Shown here in pieces: positions 6,535 through 14,943 of a stretch of DNA of 15,221 nucleotides. Location of the stretch: NCBI GenBank assembly GCA_049322715.1, contig JBMOQP010000021.1, positions 1 through 15,221 on the forward strand, given 5' to 3'. Below the pieces are notes generated by a model. That model worked only from the letters and a program-made list of their open reading frames with translations. It did no database searches and was not told the origin of the DNA. Every line of letters starts with the position of its first letter. Position 1 is the first letter of the stretch. The stretch comes from Thiofaba sp049322715. GTDB lineage: Bacteria; Pseudomonadota; Gammaproteobacteria; Halothiobacillales; Halothiobacillaceae. A program made the translations under genes and the position numbers.

Positions 6535-6605
6535 ACGCCCTGTTGCATGTCGCGTGTTCCCGTGCCATAGGTAAGTCCGTACCCGCCTTGGCGAACGGCC
6601 CGATC

Positions 6606-8594
6606 ATGCCCCTACAGCCGCCTTTCATCGTTGTTGATTCCTGGGCCGGCCTTCTAGGGGCGGTGATCCTTGCCCTCGGGATCCTGCCGGGGACGGTATC
6701 GCCGGCATGGGCTGCGAGCTCGCTGCTGACGGAGGAGGAGGCCGCCTGGCTGAAGGAGCACCCGGTCCTGCGGCTCGCGCCCGATCCCCATTTCCCTCCG
6801 ATCGAATTCTTCGACGGGGAAGCTCGCTACCAGGGCCTGGTGGCCGACTATTACCATCTCATTGGCGAGCGCCTCGGGGTCCGCTTCGAGATCGTCCGCG
6901 CCGCGGACTGGAATCAGGTCCTGCACCTGGCCAGGACGCGCGAGGTCGACATCGTCGGCGCGGCGCAGAAGACGCCGGAGCGCTCGGGCTACCTGCTCTT
7001 CAGCCAGCCCATCATCGACATTCCCAACGTCATCATCACCGGCGTCGACACGCCGGGTCCCCTGGATCTGGCAGCCTTGGGCGGACGTCGGGTCGCCGTC
7101 ACGCAAGGCAATGCCCTGCACGAATATCTGCGCGAGCATTTCCCCGGCATCGAGATCGTCCCAGTCGTCGATGACCTGAGCGCCCTTCGCGACGTCTCTT
7201 TCAAGCGCGCCGACGCCACCGTGGTCAACCTGGCGATTGCCTCCTATCTGATCGAAAAGGAGGGGATCGCCAACCTGCGCGTGGCCGGGGACTCAGGGCG
7301 GAACAATGCACTGCACATTGCGACCCGCAGCGACTGGCCGATGCTCAATCAGATCATGAGCAAGGCCCTGGCCAGTCTCGACGAGGAGGACAGGCGGGGG
7401 ATCGCTGCGCACTGGATCAAGCTCCACGGCACCCCGGATGGCATCGACCCCCGACTCTGGCGGTGGCTGCTCGGCGTGGTCCTGGTGCTGCTCGCCATCT
7501 TCCTGGTCGTGGTCATGTGGAACCGCACCCTTCGTCGCCGGGTGGAGGCTCAGACCAGGGCGCTGGCCGAGGAGCTGCGCGAGCGCGGCAAGATCGAGGC
7601 TGACCTGCGTCGCAGTGAGGAGCGGTATCGCGAGGTCTTTAATGCCACGAACGACGCCATCTTCGTCCACGACGCGCAGACCGGTCTCGTCCTGGAGGTG
7701 AACCGCCGCGCCCTCGAGATGTATGGCGCGACCCGGCAACAGATGCTGGAGGCAGATGTCAGCCGTTTGTCGGAGGGGACGCCCCCCTATGCCGTCGAGG
7801 ATGCGGTCAACTGGATCCGCAGGGCTGTCGCCGAGGGGCCCCAGGTCTTCGATTGGCGGGCAAGGCGTCTGGATGGCTCGACCTTCTGGGTCGAGGTCGC
7901 CCTGCGCAGCAGCATGATCGCGGGGCGGCCGTGCGTGCTCGCGGTGGTGCGCGACATCGGCGAGCGGAAGGAAGCCGAGGACAGGCTGGCCCACTATGCC
8001 ATGCATGATCCGCTGACCGGCCTGCCGAACCGCAGGCTGGTTTCCGACCGAGTCGGTCAGGCGCTGTCCTTCGCGCGACGTCATGGCGAGGCTGTGGCGA
8101 TCCTGTTCATCGACCTGGACCGCTTCAAGGCCATCAACGACACCTTCGGCCACGGGGTGGGGGACGAGGTGCTTCTCCAGGTCGGGGCACGATTGAAGGG
8201 CTGTGTGCGGGAGTCCGACACGGTGGGGCGCCTTGGCGGCGACGAGTTCCTCTCGGTGCTGAGCGGCCTGCATGACAAGCGCCATGTCTCCCGCGTCGCC
8301 CAGACGATGCTGGACGCGATCTCGCGGCCCTATCACGTGGGCGGCAATGATCTGTCCCTCTCGGTCAGCATCGGTATCGCCTTGTTTCCCCAGGATGGGG
8401 GAAGCATCGAGGAGCTCGTCCGCAACGCCGACATGGCCATGCTGGCGGCCAAGACCTCCGGCCGGCGCAATTTTCGCTTCTACGATGCCCGGCTTGATGC
8501 CGAGGCGGCCGAACGCCTGGCCCTGCAAACCAGGCTGCAAAAGGCCTTCGAGCAGGGGACCTTTTCCTCCACTTCCAGCCCCAGGTGCTGCTGA
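6606..8594 (+). CDS. Transmembrane PAS-GGDEF protein; 5' part of a frameshifted diguanylate cyclase/phosphodiesterase
   Basis: The 662-residue product has, in order, an N-terminal hydrophobic signal or anchor (about 8-37), a periplasmic amino-acid-binding-type SBP_bac_3 domain (about 50-275), a transmembrane helix (285-305), a short coiled coil (305-340), a PAS domain (about 335-455) and a GGDEF domain (about 460-625). GGDEF is intact at 544-548, and the RxxD inhibitory site (RESD, 535-538) sits five residues before it. Diguanylate cyclase activity with product feedback is therefore plausible. The SBP domain suggests it senses a small periplasmic ligand. After residue 653 the frame breaks and runs to a stop at 8592-8594, cutting off the EAL domain in the -1 frame. 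ATG 6606 is chosen because it gives the signal segment; its ribosome-binding site is weak. Confidence 0.85.
   Translation: MPLQPPFIVVDSWAGLLGAVILALGILPGTVSPAWAASSLLTEEEAAWLKEHPVLRLAPDPHFPPIEFFDGEARYQGLVADYYHLIGERLGVRFEIVRAADWNQVLHLARTREVDIVGAAQKTPERSGYLLFSQPIIDIPNVIITGVDTPGPLDLAALGGRRVAVTQGNALHEYLREHFPGIEIVPVVDDLSALRDVSFKRADATVVNLAIASYLIEKEGIANLRVAGDSGRNNALHIATRSDWPMLNQIMSKALASLDEEDRRGIAAHWIKLHGTPDGIDPRLWRWLLGVVLVLLAIFLVVVMWNRTLRRRVEAQTRALAEELRERGKIEADLRRSEERYREVFNATNDAIFVHDAQTGLVLEVNRRALEMYGATRQQMLEADVSRLSEGTPPYAVEDAVNWIRRAVAEGPQVFDWRARRLDGSTFWVEVALRSSMIAGRPCVLAVVRDIGERKEAEDRLAHYAMHDPLTGLPNRRLVSDRVGQALSFARRHGEAVAILFIDLDRFKAINDTFGHGVGDEVLLQVGARLKGCVRESDTVGRLGGDEFLSVLSGLHDKRHVSRVAQTMLDAISRPYHVGGNDLSLSVSIGIALFPQDGGSIEELVRNADMAMLAAKTSGRRNFRFYDARLDAEAAERLALQTRLQKAFEQGTFSSTSSPRCC
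8562..8565 (+). other. Frameshift site between GGDEF and EAL (one T missing from a T run)
   Basis: The upstream frame reads EQGTF then SSTSSPRCC and a stop. Adding one T to the TTTT run makes it read GTFFLHFQPQVLLKTG, the expected first strand of an EAL domain, which continues without interruption to 9331. No canonical -1 slippery heptamer is present and the T run is short, so a mutation or a sequencing/assembly error is more likely than programmed recoding. Confidence 0.85.
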
Positions 8595-9331
8595 AGACAG
8601 GGGAGGTGCACGCGGTGGAAGCGCTGCTGCGCTGGGGGGACGAGGAGCAGGGATTCATCCCGCCCGACCGCTTCATCCCGGTGGCCGAGGAAACCGGCCT
8701 GATCCAGCCGATCGGGGCCTGGGTGTTGCGGGAGGCTTGTCGTCATGCCATGGCATGGCAGGCCCTCGCCGGCTGGCCGATCAGCGTGGCGGTGAACATT
8801 TCGGCGTTGCAGTTCCGTCCTGAATTGGTGGGTGAGGTGAAGGCGGCGCTGGAGACCAGCGGGCTTGCCCCGGGACTGTTGGAACTGGAACTGACCGAGA
8901 GCGTGGTGATGCGGCGTGACGAGGATGTCACCTCCCTCATGGACAGGCTGCGCGGTCTGGGCGTGCGGCTATCCATCGACGACTTCGGCACGGGCTACTC
9001 GAGCCTCGCCTATCTCAAGACCTTCCCGGTCGACAAGCTGAAGATCGACCGCTCCTTCGTCCGCGATATCCCAGCCGATCCCAACGACGTCCAGATCGTC
9101 CAGGCCATGCTGGCGATTGCCCGCACGCTCCACCTGAGCGTCGTGGCGGAAGGGGTGGAAAACCGGGAGCAGATGGAGGCCCTGAAGGCGATGGGGTGCG
9201 ATGCGGTGCAAGGCTTTCATTGTTTCCGCCCGCTGGACGGTGAGGGGATCGCGCGCATATTGAGGGCAGGGGACGGGGCCCTCGGGTGCGGCCGGGCGGA
9301 TGCGCGCGATGGCATCCGCCCCCCGGGTTGA
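8585..9331 (+). CDS. EAL domain; 3' part of the frameshifted diguanylate cyclase/phosphodiesterase
   Basis: This 248-residue open frame holds nearly all of an EAL c-di-GMP phosphodiesterase domain. Visible residues are the EAL motif (Glu12-Leu14 in VEALLRW), the asparagine in NISALQF, the glutamate in ELTES, DDFGTGYSS, the lysine in KIDRSFV, and EGVE near the end. All usual metal- and substrate-binding positions are thus present. Its first beta-strand, FLHFQPQV, lies in the same frame upstream of the GTG at 8585 and would be lost if translation began there. GTG 8585 overlaps the stop of the upstream fragment (8592-8594), so reinitiation is conceivable, but the domain most likely evolved as the C-terminus of one protein with 6606-8594. 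The last dozen residues fall in a hairpin and look non-conserved. Confidence 0.8.
   Translation: MLLKTGEVHAVEALLRWGDEEQGFIPPDRFIPVAEETGLIQPIGAWVLREACRHAMAWQALAGWPISVAVNISALQFRPELVGEVKAALETSGLAPGLLELELTESVVMRRDEDVTSLMDRLRGLGVRLSIDDFGTGYSSLAYLKTFPVDKLKIDRSFVRDIPADPNDVQIVQAMLAIARTLHLSVVAEGVENREQMEALKAMGCDAVQGFHCFRPLDGEGIARILRAGDGALGCGRADARDGIRPPG
9294..9321. terminator. Hairpin at the convergent EAL/ppsA junction, possible bidirectional terminator
   Basis: A perfect 10-bp stem GGGCGGATGC/GCATCCGCCC with an 8-base loop lies in the final codons of the EAL frame, just before the ppsA stop. No T-tract follows on either strand, so it may act as an RNA-protecting stem rather than a classical terminator. 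Confidence 0.4.
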
Positions 9332-9335
9332 TGTC

Positions 9336-11702
9336 TTACTCCGCCTCGCGTACCACCTGCCGCATCTTCAGCAGGCTGTCCGGGTTGAGCGACAGGGAGT
9401 CGATGCCCTGCTCGACCAGGAAGCGGGTGATCTCCGGAAAGTCGGACGGCGCCTGGCCGCAGATGCCGATGTACTTTCCGCGGGCCTTGCAGGTCTTGAT
9501 CGCCATGCGGATCAGTTCCAGCACGGCCGGGTCGCGCTCGTCGAAGCCGGTCAGCAGGCCCGAATCGCGGTCCACGCCAAGGGTGAGCTGGGTCAGGTCG
9601 TTGGAGCCGATGGAGAAGCCGTCGCACAGCTCGAGGAACTGCTCCGCGAGGATGGCGTTCGAGGGGATCTCGCACATGATGTAGAGCTTGAGCCCCGCCT
9701 CGCCGCGCCTGAGGCCGTTTTTCTCCATCAGGCCGATCACCTCGCGCGCCTCGTCCACCGTGCGCACGAAGGGCAGCAGCAGGGCGACGTTGTCCAGTCC
9801 CATCTCTTCCCGTACCCGCTTCATGGCCGCGCACTCGAGCGCGAAGCCCTCGGCATAGTCCGGGTGGTGGTAGCGTGCCGCCCCGCGCAGGCCGATCATT
9901 GGGTTCTCCTCGTCCGGCTCGAAGCTTGATCCGCCGAGCAGGGCGGCATATTCGTTCGACTTGAAGTCGGAGAAACGCACGATCACCGGGCGCGGGTAGA
10001 AGGCAGCAGCGATCTGTGCCACGCCCTCGGCCAGGCGGCGGACGAAGAAGTCGCGCCCGTCCTCGTGGCCGCGGACCAGGCGGGCGATCTGCACGCGGAT
10101 GGCCTCGTCGACCTTGTCCGGATGCAGCAGGGCATTCGGATGGGCCTGGATGCCGCGCATGATGATGAACTCGAGCCGGGCAAGGCCCACGCCGTCCGAT
10201 GGCAGGCGGGAGAACTCGAAGGCCTGCTCGGCCTGGGCGACGTTGAGGTAGACCTTGGTGCGGGTGTGGGCGGCCGCATCGCTCAGGCGCTGCTCCTCCA
10301 CGCGGAAGGGCAGGGCGCCCTGATAGATGAAGCCGGTGTCGCCCTCGGCGCAGGACACGGTCACCTCCTCACCGTCCGGCACGGTCTGGGTGGCGTCGCC
10401 GCAGCCGACCACGGCCGGAATACCCAGTTCGCGGGCGATGATGGCGGCATGGCAGGTGCGCCCGCCGCGGTTGGTGACGATGGCCGAGGCGCGCTTCATG
10501 ATCGGTTCCCAGTCCGGGTCGGTGATGTCGGTCACCAGCACCTCTCCGGGTTGCAGCTCGTGCATGTCTCGCGCATGCAGGATGACGCGCGCGCGGCCGG
10601 TGGCGATCTTCTGGCCGACGCTGCGCCCCGCCGCGATCACCGTGCCGCGCTGTTCGAGGAGGTACTGCTTGAACAGGTTCGCGTCCGCCTGGGTCTGCAC
10701 GGTCTCCGGGCGGGCCTGGACGATGAACAGCTCGCCCGTGTTGCCGTCCTTGGCCCATTCGATGTCCATCGGGCGGCCGTAGTGCTGCTCGATGATGACC
10801 GCCTGGCGCGCCAGCTCCAGTACCTCGTCGTCGCTGATGCAGAATTGGTGGCGCTCGTCCGGCGGAACCTCGATGTTGCGGGTCGAGCGGCCGGCCAGGC
10901 TGTCGTGGGTGTAGATCATGCGCATGGCCTTGCTGCCGAGCTGGCGCTTGATGATCGGCCGGTGTCCGCTCGCCAGGGTGGGCTTGAAGACGAGGAACTC
11001 GTCCGGGTTGACCGCGCCCTGCACTACGTTCTCGCCCAGGCCCCAGGCGGCGGTGATCAGGATGGCATCGCGGAAGCCGGATTCGGTATCCAGGGTGAAC
11101 ATCACTCCGGATGAGGCGAGGTCGGAGCGCACCATGCGCTGCACGCCGATCGACAGGGCGACCTTGTCGTGGGCGAAGCCCTGGTGGGTGCGGTAGGCGA
11201 TGGCGCGGTCGGTGAACAGCGAGGCGAACACGCGCTTGCAGGTCGCGAGCAGGCTCGCTTCGCCGCGGATGTTCAGGTAGGTCTCCTGCTGGCCGGCGAA
11301 AGAGGCGGTCGGCAGGTCCTCCGCCGTGGCCGAGCTGCGCACGGCGACGTCGATCGTCGTGCCATCCGGCCAGGACATCCTGCGGTAGGCCTCGGCGATC
11401 TCGCCGGCGAGCTCGGCCGGCAGGTCAGCATGGGTCAGCCAGTCGCGGATGGTCTCGCCGACCTCGGCCAGGCGCACCACGTCGTCGACATCGAGACCGG
11501 CCAGCAGGTCGAAGATGGGCTCGCGCAGGTCGTTGTGGTCCAGCACCGCCCAGTAGGCCTCGGCGGTGGTGGCAAAGCCGCCCGGCACGTTGACCCCTTT
11601 GGGCTTGAGGGTGCGGAACATCTCGCCCAGCGAGGCGTTCTTGCCACCGACAAGGGGGACATCGTTGATCGTCAGTTCATCGAAGAGGCGGACGTAGCGC
11701 AT
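9336..11702 (-). CDS. ppsA: Phosphoenolpyruvate synthase
   Basis: This 788-residue cytoplasmic enzyme converts pyruvate, ATP and water to PEP, AMP and phosphate for gluconeogenesis (E. coli PpsA has 792). The N-terminal PEP/pyruvate-binding nucleotide domain begins VPLVGGKNASLGEM (about 15-28) and includes VAVRSSATAEDLP (119-131). The central swivelling domain carries the phosphorylated His418 in GGRTCHAAIIARELG. The C-terminal PEP-utilising barrel has GSNDLTQLTLGVDRDSG and ends with the catalytic Cys748 in IGICGQAPSD. AGGGAG lies just upstream of the ATG. The gene converges on the GGDEF-EAL locus with only 4 bases between stops. The kinase/phosphatase regulator PpsR, often adjacent in other bacteria, is not in this window. 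A 15-bp palindrome at 11753-11767 lies in its promoter region. Confidence 0.96.
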   Translation of the reverse strand: MRYVRLFDELTINDVPLVGGKNASLGEMFRTLKPKGVNVPGGFATTAEAYWAVLDHNDLREPIFDLLAGLDVDDVVRLAEVGETIRDWLTHADLPAELAGEIAEAYRRMSWPDGTTIDVAVRSSATAEDLPTASFAGQQETYLNIRGEASLLATCKRVFASLFTDRAIAYRTHQGFAHDKVALSIGVQRMVRSDLASSGVMFTLDTESGFRDAILITAAWGLGENVVQGAVNPDEFLVFKPTLASGHRPIIKRQLGSKAMRMIYTHDSLAGRSTRNIEVPPDERHQFCISDDEVLELARQAVIIEQHYGRPMDIEWAKDGNTGELFIVQARPETVQTQADANLFKQYLLEQRGTVIAAGRSVGQKIATGRARVILHARDMHELQPGEVLVTDITDPDWEPIMKRASAIVTNRGGRTCHAAIIARELGIPAVVGCGDATQTVPDGEEVTVSCAEGDTGFIYQGALPFRVEEQRLSDAAAHTRTKVYLNVAQAEQAFEFSRLPSDGVGLARLEFIIMRGIQAHPNALLHPDKVDEAIRVQIARLVRGHEDGRDFFVRRLAEGVAQIAAAFYPRPVIVRFSDFKSNEYAALLGGSSFEPDEENPMIGLRGAARYHHPDYAEGFALECAAMKRVREEMGLDNVALLLPFVRTVDEAREVIGLMEKNGLRRGEAGLKLYIMCEIPSNAILAEQFLELCDGFSIGSNDLTQLTLGVDRDSGLLTGFDERDPAVLELIRMAIKTCKARGKYIGICGQAPSDFPEITRFLVEQGIDSLSLNPDSLLKMRQVVREAE

Positions 11703-11752
11703 GCGGGTCTCCCTGCTGATCCATCATTGCTCCACCAGCATAGCCCAGTCGC

Positions 11753-11767
11753 ATGACGGTTCGTCAT
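11753..11767. promoter_or_regulatory. Palindrome upstream of ppsA, possible operator
   Basis: ATGACG-GTT-CGTCAT is a perfect 6-bp inverted repeat with a 3-base centre, about 50 bases upstream of the ppsA start. On the minus strand a TATGCT -10-like box follows closely. No known regulator motif is matched with confidence. Confidence 0.35.
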
Positions 11768-11792
11768 TTTGGGGCGATGGCACAATCCGGCC

Positions 11793-11820
11793 TTGACAAA
11801 GGCTGCGAGATACCTATAAT
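11793..11820 (+). promoter_or_regulatory. Consensus sigma70 promoter of the initiator tRNA gene
   Basis: TTGACA (11793-11798) and TATAAT (11815-11820) are both perfect consensus hexamers separated by 16 bases. A GC-rich GCCTC discriminator, typical of stringently controlled stable-RNA promoters, follows the -10. Predicted transcription begins near 11827, about 7 bases before the tRNA. Confidence 0.9.
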
Positions 11821-11833
11821 GCCTCACATCGAA

Positions 11834-11910
<77 letters not shown>

Positions 11911-11925
11911 ACATTTGATTGCATG

Positions 11926-11951
11926 AGGCCGTCCAACTTGGGCGGCCTTTT
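11926..11951 (+). terminator. Intrinsic terminator of the tRNA-fMet gene
   Basis: AGGCCGTCC pairs with GGGCGGCCT (one U.G wobble) around an AACTT loop, followed by a short TTTT run. It lies 15 bases after the tRNA 3' end. The 149 bases from here to the next start codon hold no gene I can support. Confidence 0.8.
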
Positions 11952-12100
11952 GCATTTCTGAATCCGCGTAATCTTCTCGATGCGCGAGTCAGCCCGCTGT
12001 GAGCGGCCTGCAGCCGTGTTGCAGGGATGGGGCATGGAAGCCCGTCTCTTCGCTGCCCGCGCTTTCCTCCATCCTTCCATGGCGGCCACAATCCGAGCCC

Positions 12101-12934
12101 ATGAGTGTTGCCATCCTTGTTCTCGCCATCCTCGCGGTGCTCGCGGCCTGGTTGCCGCTCGGGCGGGACGGTCGCCTGGGGCTGGCCGGCGTGGTGGCGC
12201 TGGCGGGGTTCGGCCTCGGGGTGATCGGGGGGGCGGGGCTGGTCGCGCTGCTCGTTCTGCTGCTGTTGGCCTGGCGCCTGCAGCCCGATACGCGGGCGGT
12301 CAGCGGGCTGGTCTTCGCGCTGCTGGCGCTGGCGATGGGGTTCGGCCTGCTGCCTGGATTCGCGCAGGCCGTGGTGTTCGGGCCGGAGACCATCAAGCCT
12401 GGCTCAGAAACCTATGTGAGCGGGGTGAGCCTCGGGCTGGTCGCGATCACGCTGCTTCTGCTCGCCATGCATCCGCTGGCGGGCAGTTGGGCCGCCGCAG
12501 TCCGGGCGATCCGGCTGGGCGTGTTGGTGGGCCTGTTGACTGCGGTGCCAGCACTCGGGGCGGGCTATCTGCTGGGCGACCTGGCTTTTGCGCCCAGTCT
12601 CCCCTGGTCAGCATTCATCCTGACCTGGCTGGGCGGGCAGGTGCTGACGCTGGCTCTGGAGGAGGGCTTCTTCCGGGGATTCCTGCAGCGCCATTTGGCC
12701 CGCCATGTCCCGGTGGCCGTCGCCATCGTCGTCGCCGGGGTGCTGTTCGGTCTGGCGCATTTCGCGGGCGGCTTGAGCTGGATCATCGGCGCAAGCATCG
12801 CCGGCATTGGTTACGGGATCGCGTATCATCTGGGCGGCGCAAGGCTCGAGGTCTCGATGGCCGCCCATCTGACGGTCAACCTGCTGCACCTGTCCCTGTT
12901 CAGTTATCCGATGCTTGCCGGCATCGCTGCATGA
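12101..12934 (+). CDS. CPBP (CAAX/Abi) family intramembrane protease
   Basis: This 277-residue inner-membrane protein has about seven or eight hydrophobic segments. The C-terminal half carries the CPBP (PF02517) motifs: EEGFFRG with Glu187, Glu188 and Arg192; FGLAH with His220; and HLTVNLLH with His256 and Asn260. These are the catalytic positions of the Rce1-like glutamic intramembrane proteases. The N-terminal half (1-130) is a run of Leu/Val/Gly-rich helices without recognised motifs. ATG 12101 is preferred because it places a hydrophobic helix at the N-terminus; an in-frame GTG at 11999 would add a non-hydrophobic, low-quality tail. Its stop overlaps the start of the TonB receptor gene (ATGA at 12931), suggesting the two are expressed together. 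The substrate is unknown. Confidence 0.85.
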   Translation: MSVAILVLAILAVLAAWLPLGRDGRLGLAGVVALAGFGLGVIGGAGLVALLVLLLLAWRLQPDTRAVSGLVFALLALAMGFGLLPGFAQAVVFGPETIKPGSETYVSGVSLGLVAITLLLLAMHPLAGSWAAAVRAIRLGVLVGLLTAVPALGAGYLLGDLAFAPSLPWSAFILTWLGGQVLTLALEEGFFRGFLQRHLARHVPVAVAIVVAGVLFGLAHFAGGLSWIIGASIAGIGYGIAYHLGGARLEVSMAAHLTVNLLHLSLFSYPMLAGIAA

Positions 12935-14943
12935 AGAGTGTTATGGATCGACCCTCACCGTTCCTGATTTTCCTTGGCCTTGTTGTCCCGGCGCTGCTCC
13001 ACGCGGGCAGTCCGGTCGAGGACGAGTCACTCATTTTCACCGCTGCGCGCCTGCCGCAGGCACCGCAGGAGTCCCCCGCTGCGGTGACGGTGATTGACCA
13101 GGAGATGATCCGGCTGTCAGGGGCGCGCAAGATCGCCGACCTGATGCTGCTGGTGCCGGGCATGCAGGTAGGCAGCAAGGTGGGCAACTTGCAGAGCGTG
13201 ACCTACCACGGCATGACCGACGAGTATTCGCGCCGCATGCAGGTGTTGGTGGACGGTCGCTCGATCTACAGCCCGGCGATGGGCGGCGTGTACTGGCTGG
13301 ACCTTCCGGTGCAGCTGGACGAGATCGTGCGCATCGAGGTGATCCGCGGGCCGAACACGGTCAACTACGGCAGCAACGCCTTCCTCGCCACCATCAACAT
13401 CATCACCCGACCGGCGCGCGAGTCGACCGGCGGGCGGGTCTCGGTCCTCGCCGGCAGCCACGGCGAACGTGACGTGCAGGCAAGCTACGGCTTCCAGCAC
13501 GGCCGGTGGGCAGGCAGCCTGAGTGCACTGTCCCAGCGGGACGATGGATATGCCCGGATGGATGCGCCGATCCACGATGACCGCCGCCTCAAGGCGCTGA
13601 ACGGCCGCTTCGAGCTGGACGCGGGCCGTGACGACGAGCTGAGCCTGGCTTTGGGCGTTTCCACCGCCGACAAGGGCATCGGCGGCGACCCGGCCGTCAA
13701 TGGCCAGGCCGAGGGCGGGCCGGAGCGCGAGACGACGGGCGAGAACGACTACCAGTACTTGCAGTGGCACCACGGCTACAACGAGAGTCACTACGGTGTG
13801 CTCAGGCTGTCGCGCTCACGCGACGCGCAAACGGATGATGGCTATCTCCTTCCCCACCCCTTGCTGCCCTCCCCGCTGGTCATCGCCGAGGGCTATGACA
13901 GCGAGCGCCTGGATGCGGAGTACGAGCACAGCACGCAGTGGTCGGGCACGCTTCGCACCTCGGCGGGGCTGGCCTGGCGCGAGGACCGGATCGAGAGTCC
14001 GAGCTTCCTCGGCTCCGCGGAGAAGCAGGACAACACCATCCGCCGCGCCTTCGCCAATGCCGAATGGCGCATGCTGCCCCCCCTCACGCTCAATCTCGGT
14101 GGCATGCTGGAGTCCTCCAGCTTCAATCCGGCCGAGTTCAGCCCCCGCATCGCCGCTCTCTGGCATGCGCAGCCTGGACATACCTGGCGCGTCGGCTATG
14201 CCGAGGGTCGGCGCACGCCATTTTTCTACGAGCGCCAGGGGGTGAAGAGCTATACGACCCTCGATGGCAGCGCCCGGGTCTACAGCGTGATCGCCTCCAG
14301 CCTGCTCGACGGCGGGGATGGGCTGCGCACGGAGCATGTCCGGAGCCTCGAGCTGGCCTACCTCTATCGGCCGAGCCGGATGCTCGGCCTCGATGCGCGC
14401 CTGTTCCGCGAACATCTCTCCGACATGATCAAGCCCACGCTGCGCCCGGAGACAGGGGTGCTGACCAGTCTGCCGGGCCTGGTGGGGGATTTCGCCAATC
14501 TCGGCGAAGTTCATCTGCACGGCCTCGAACTGCAGCTGGATGTCCGCCCCGCCGAGGGCTGGCGCCTGCATGCGAGCTACGCCTGGACACGGATCGAAGA
14601 GCAGAGCCCCATCGAGCAGGTTGCCGGGCAGAGCTATGCCTACGATCGCTCCGCGCCGCGTCATGCAGGCTCCCTGCTGGTCGGCAAGCGGCTGGAGGAT
14701 GGCTGGACCGTGTCCGGCGTGTACTCCCATGTCGGGGCGATGCGCTGGCTCTGGTACACCTATCCGATGCTGGAGACCCAGGACCGGCTGGATCTGCGCC
14801 TGGAGAAGCGCTTCCGCGTGGGAGGGCAGGGCCTGCGCATGGAACTGATCGGCCAGTACCTGCTGGGTGAACAGAGCGACTTTCTCCCGACCCGGCGCTG
14901 GCAGCCGGGCATCTATGGTCGCCTGACGCTGGACCTCTCCTGA
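12931..14943 (+). CDS. TonB-dependent outer-membrane receptor
   Basis: The 670-residue protein starts with a Sec signal (FLIFLGLVVPALLHAG, about 11-26). A plug domain follows (about 45-160), with the classical RIEVIRGPNTVNYGSNA and ATINIITRPARE motifs. The rest is a 22-strand-type beta-barrel, rich in alternating aromatic residues, to the end. A TonB-box-like segment, ESLIFTA, is at about 32-38. It should take up a scarce ligand such as a siderophore or corrinoid using TonB energy; the substrate cannot be read from sequence. ATG 12931 overlaps the CPBP stop, and ATG 12943 is an alternative start with the signal intact. The last strand reads GIYGRLTLDLS, ending in Ser rather than the aromatic residue usual for BAM-assembled barrels, and a repeat element begins directly after the stop. 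Confidence 0.9.
   Translation: MKSVMDRPSPFLIFLGLVVPALLHAGSPVEDESLIFTAARLPQAPQESPAAVTVIDQEMIRLSGARKIADLMLLVPGMQVGSKVGNLQSVTYHGMTDEYSRRMQVLVDGRSIYSPAMGGVYWLDLPVQLDEIVRIEVIRGPNTVNYGSNAFLATINIITRPARESTGGRVSVLAGSHGERDVQASYGFQHGRWAGSLSALSQRDDGYARMDAPIHDDRRLKALNGRFELDAGRDDELSLALGVSTADKGIGGDPAVNGQAEGGPERETTGENDYQYLQWHHGYNESHYGVLRLSRSRDAQTDDGYLLPHPLLPSPLVIAEGYDSERLDAEYEHSTQWSGTLRTSAGLAWREDRIESPSFLGSAEKQDNTIRRAFANAEWRMLPPLTLNLGGMLESSSFNPAEFSPRIAALWHAQPGHTWRVGYAEGRRTPFFYERQGVKSYTTLDGSARVYSVIASSLLDGGDGLRTEHVRSLELAYLYRPSRMLGLDARLFREHLSDMIKPTLRPETGVLTSLPGLVGDFANLGEVHLHGLELQLDVRPAEGWRLHASYAWTRIEEQSPIEQVAGQSYAYDRSAPRHAGSLLVGKRLEDGWTVSGVYSHVGAMRWLWYTYPMLETQDRLDLRLEKRFRVGGQGLRMELIGQYLLGEQSDFLPTRRWQPGIYGRLTLDLS

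Noticed and set aside
6535..6605. Promoter for the GGDEF gene (TTGCAT near 6543 with CATAGG downstream)
   Set aside because: The -10 match is poor and no other support exists, so it was not listed as a feature.
8550..8600. Programmed -1 ribosomal frameshifting joining GGDEF and EAL
   Set aside because: No X-XXY-YYZ heptamer is in frame at the junction and the T run is only four bases, so mutation or sequence error is simpler.
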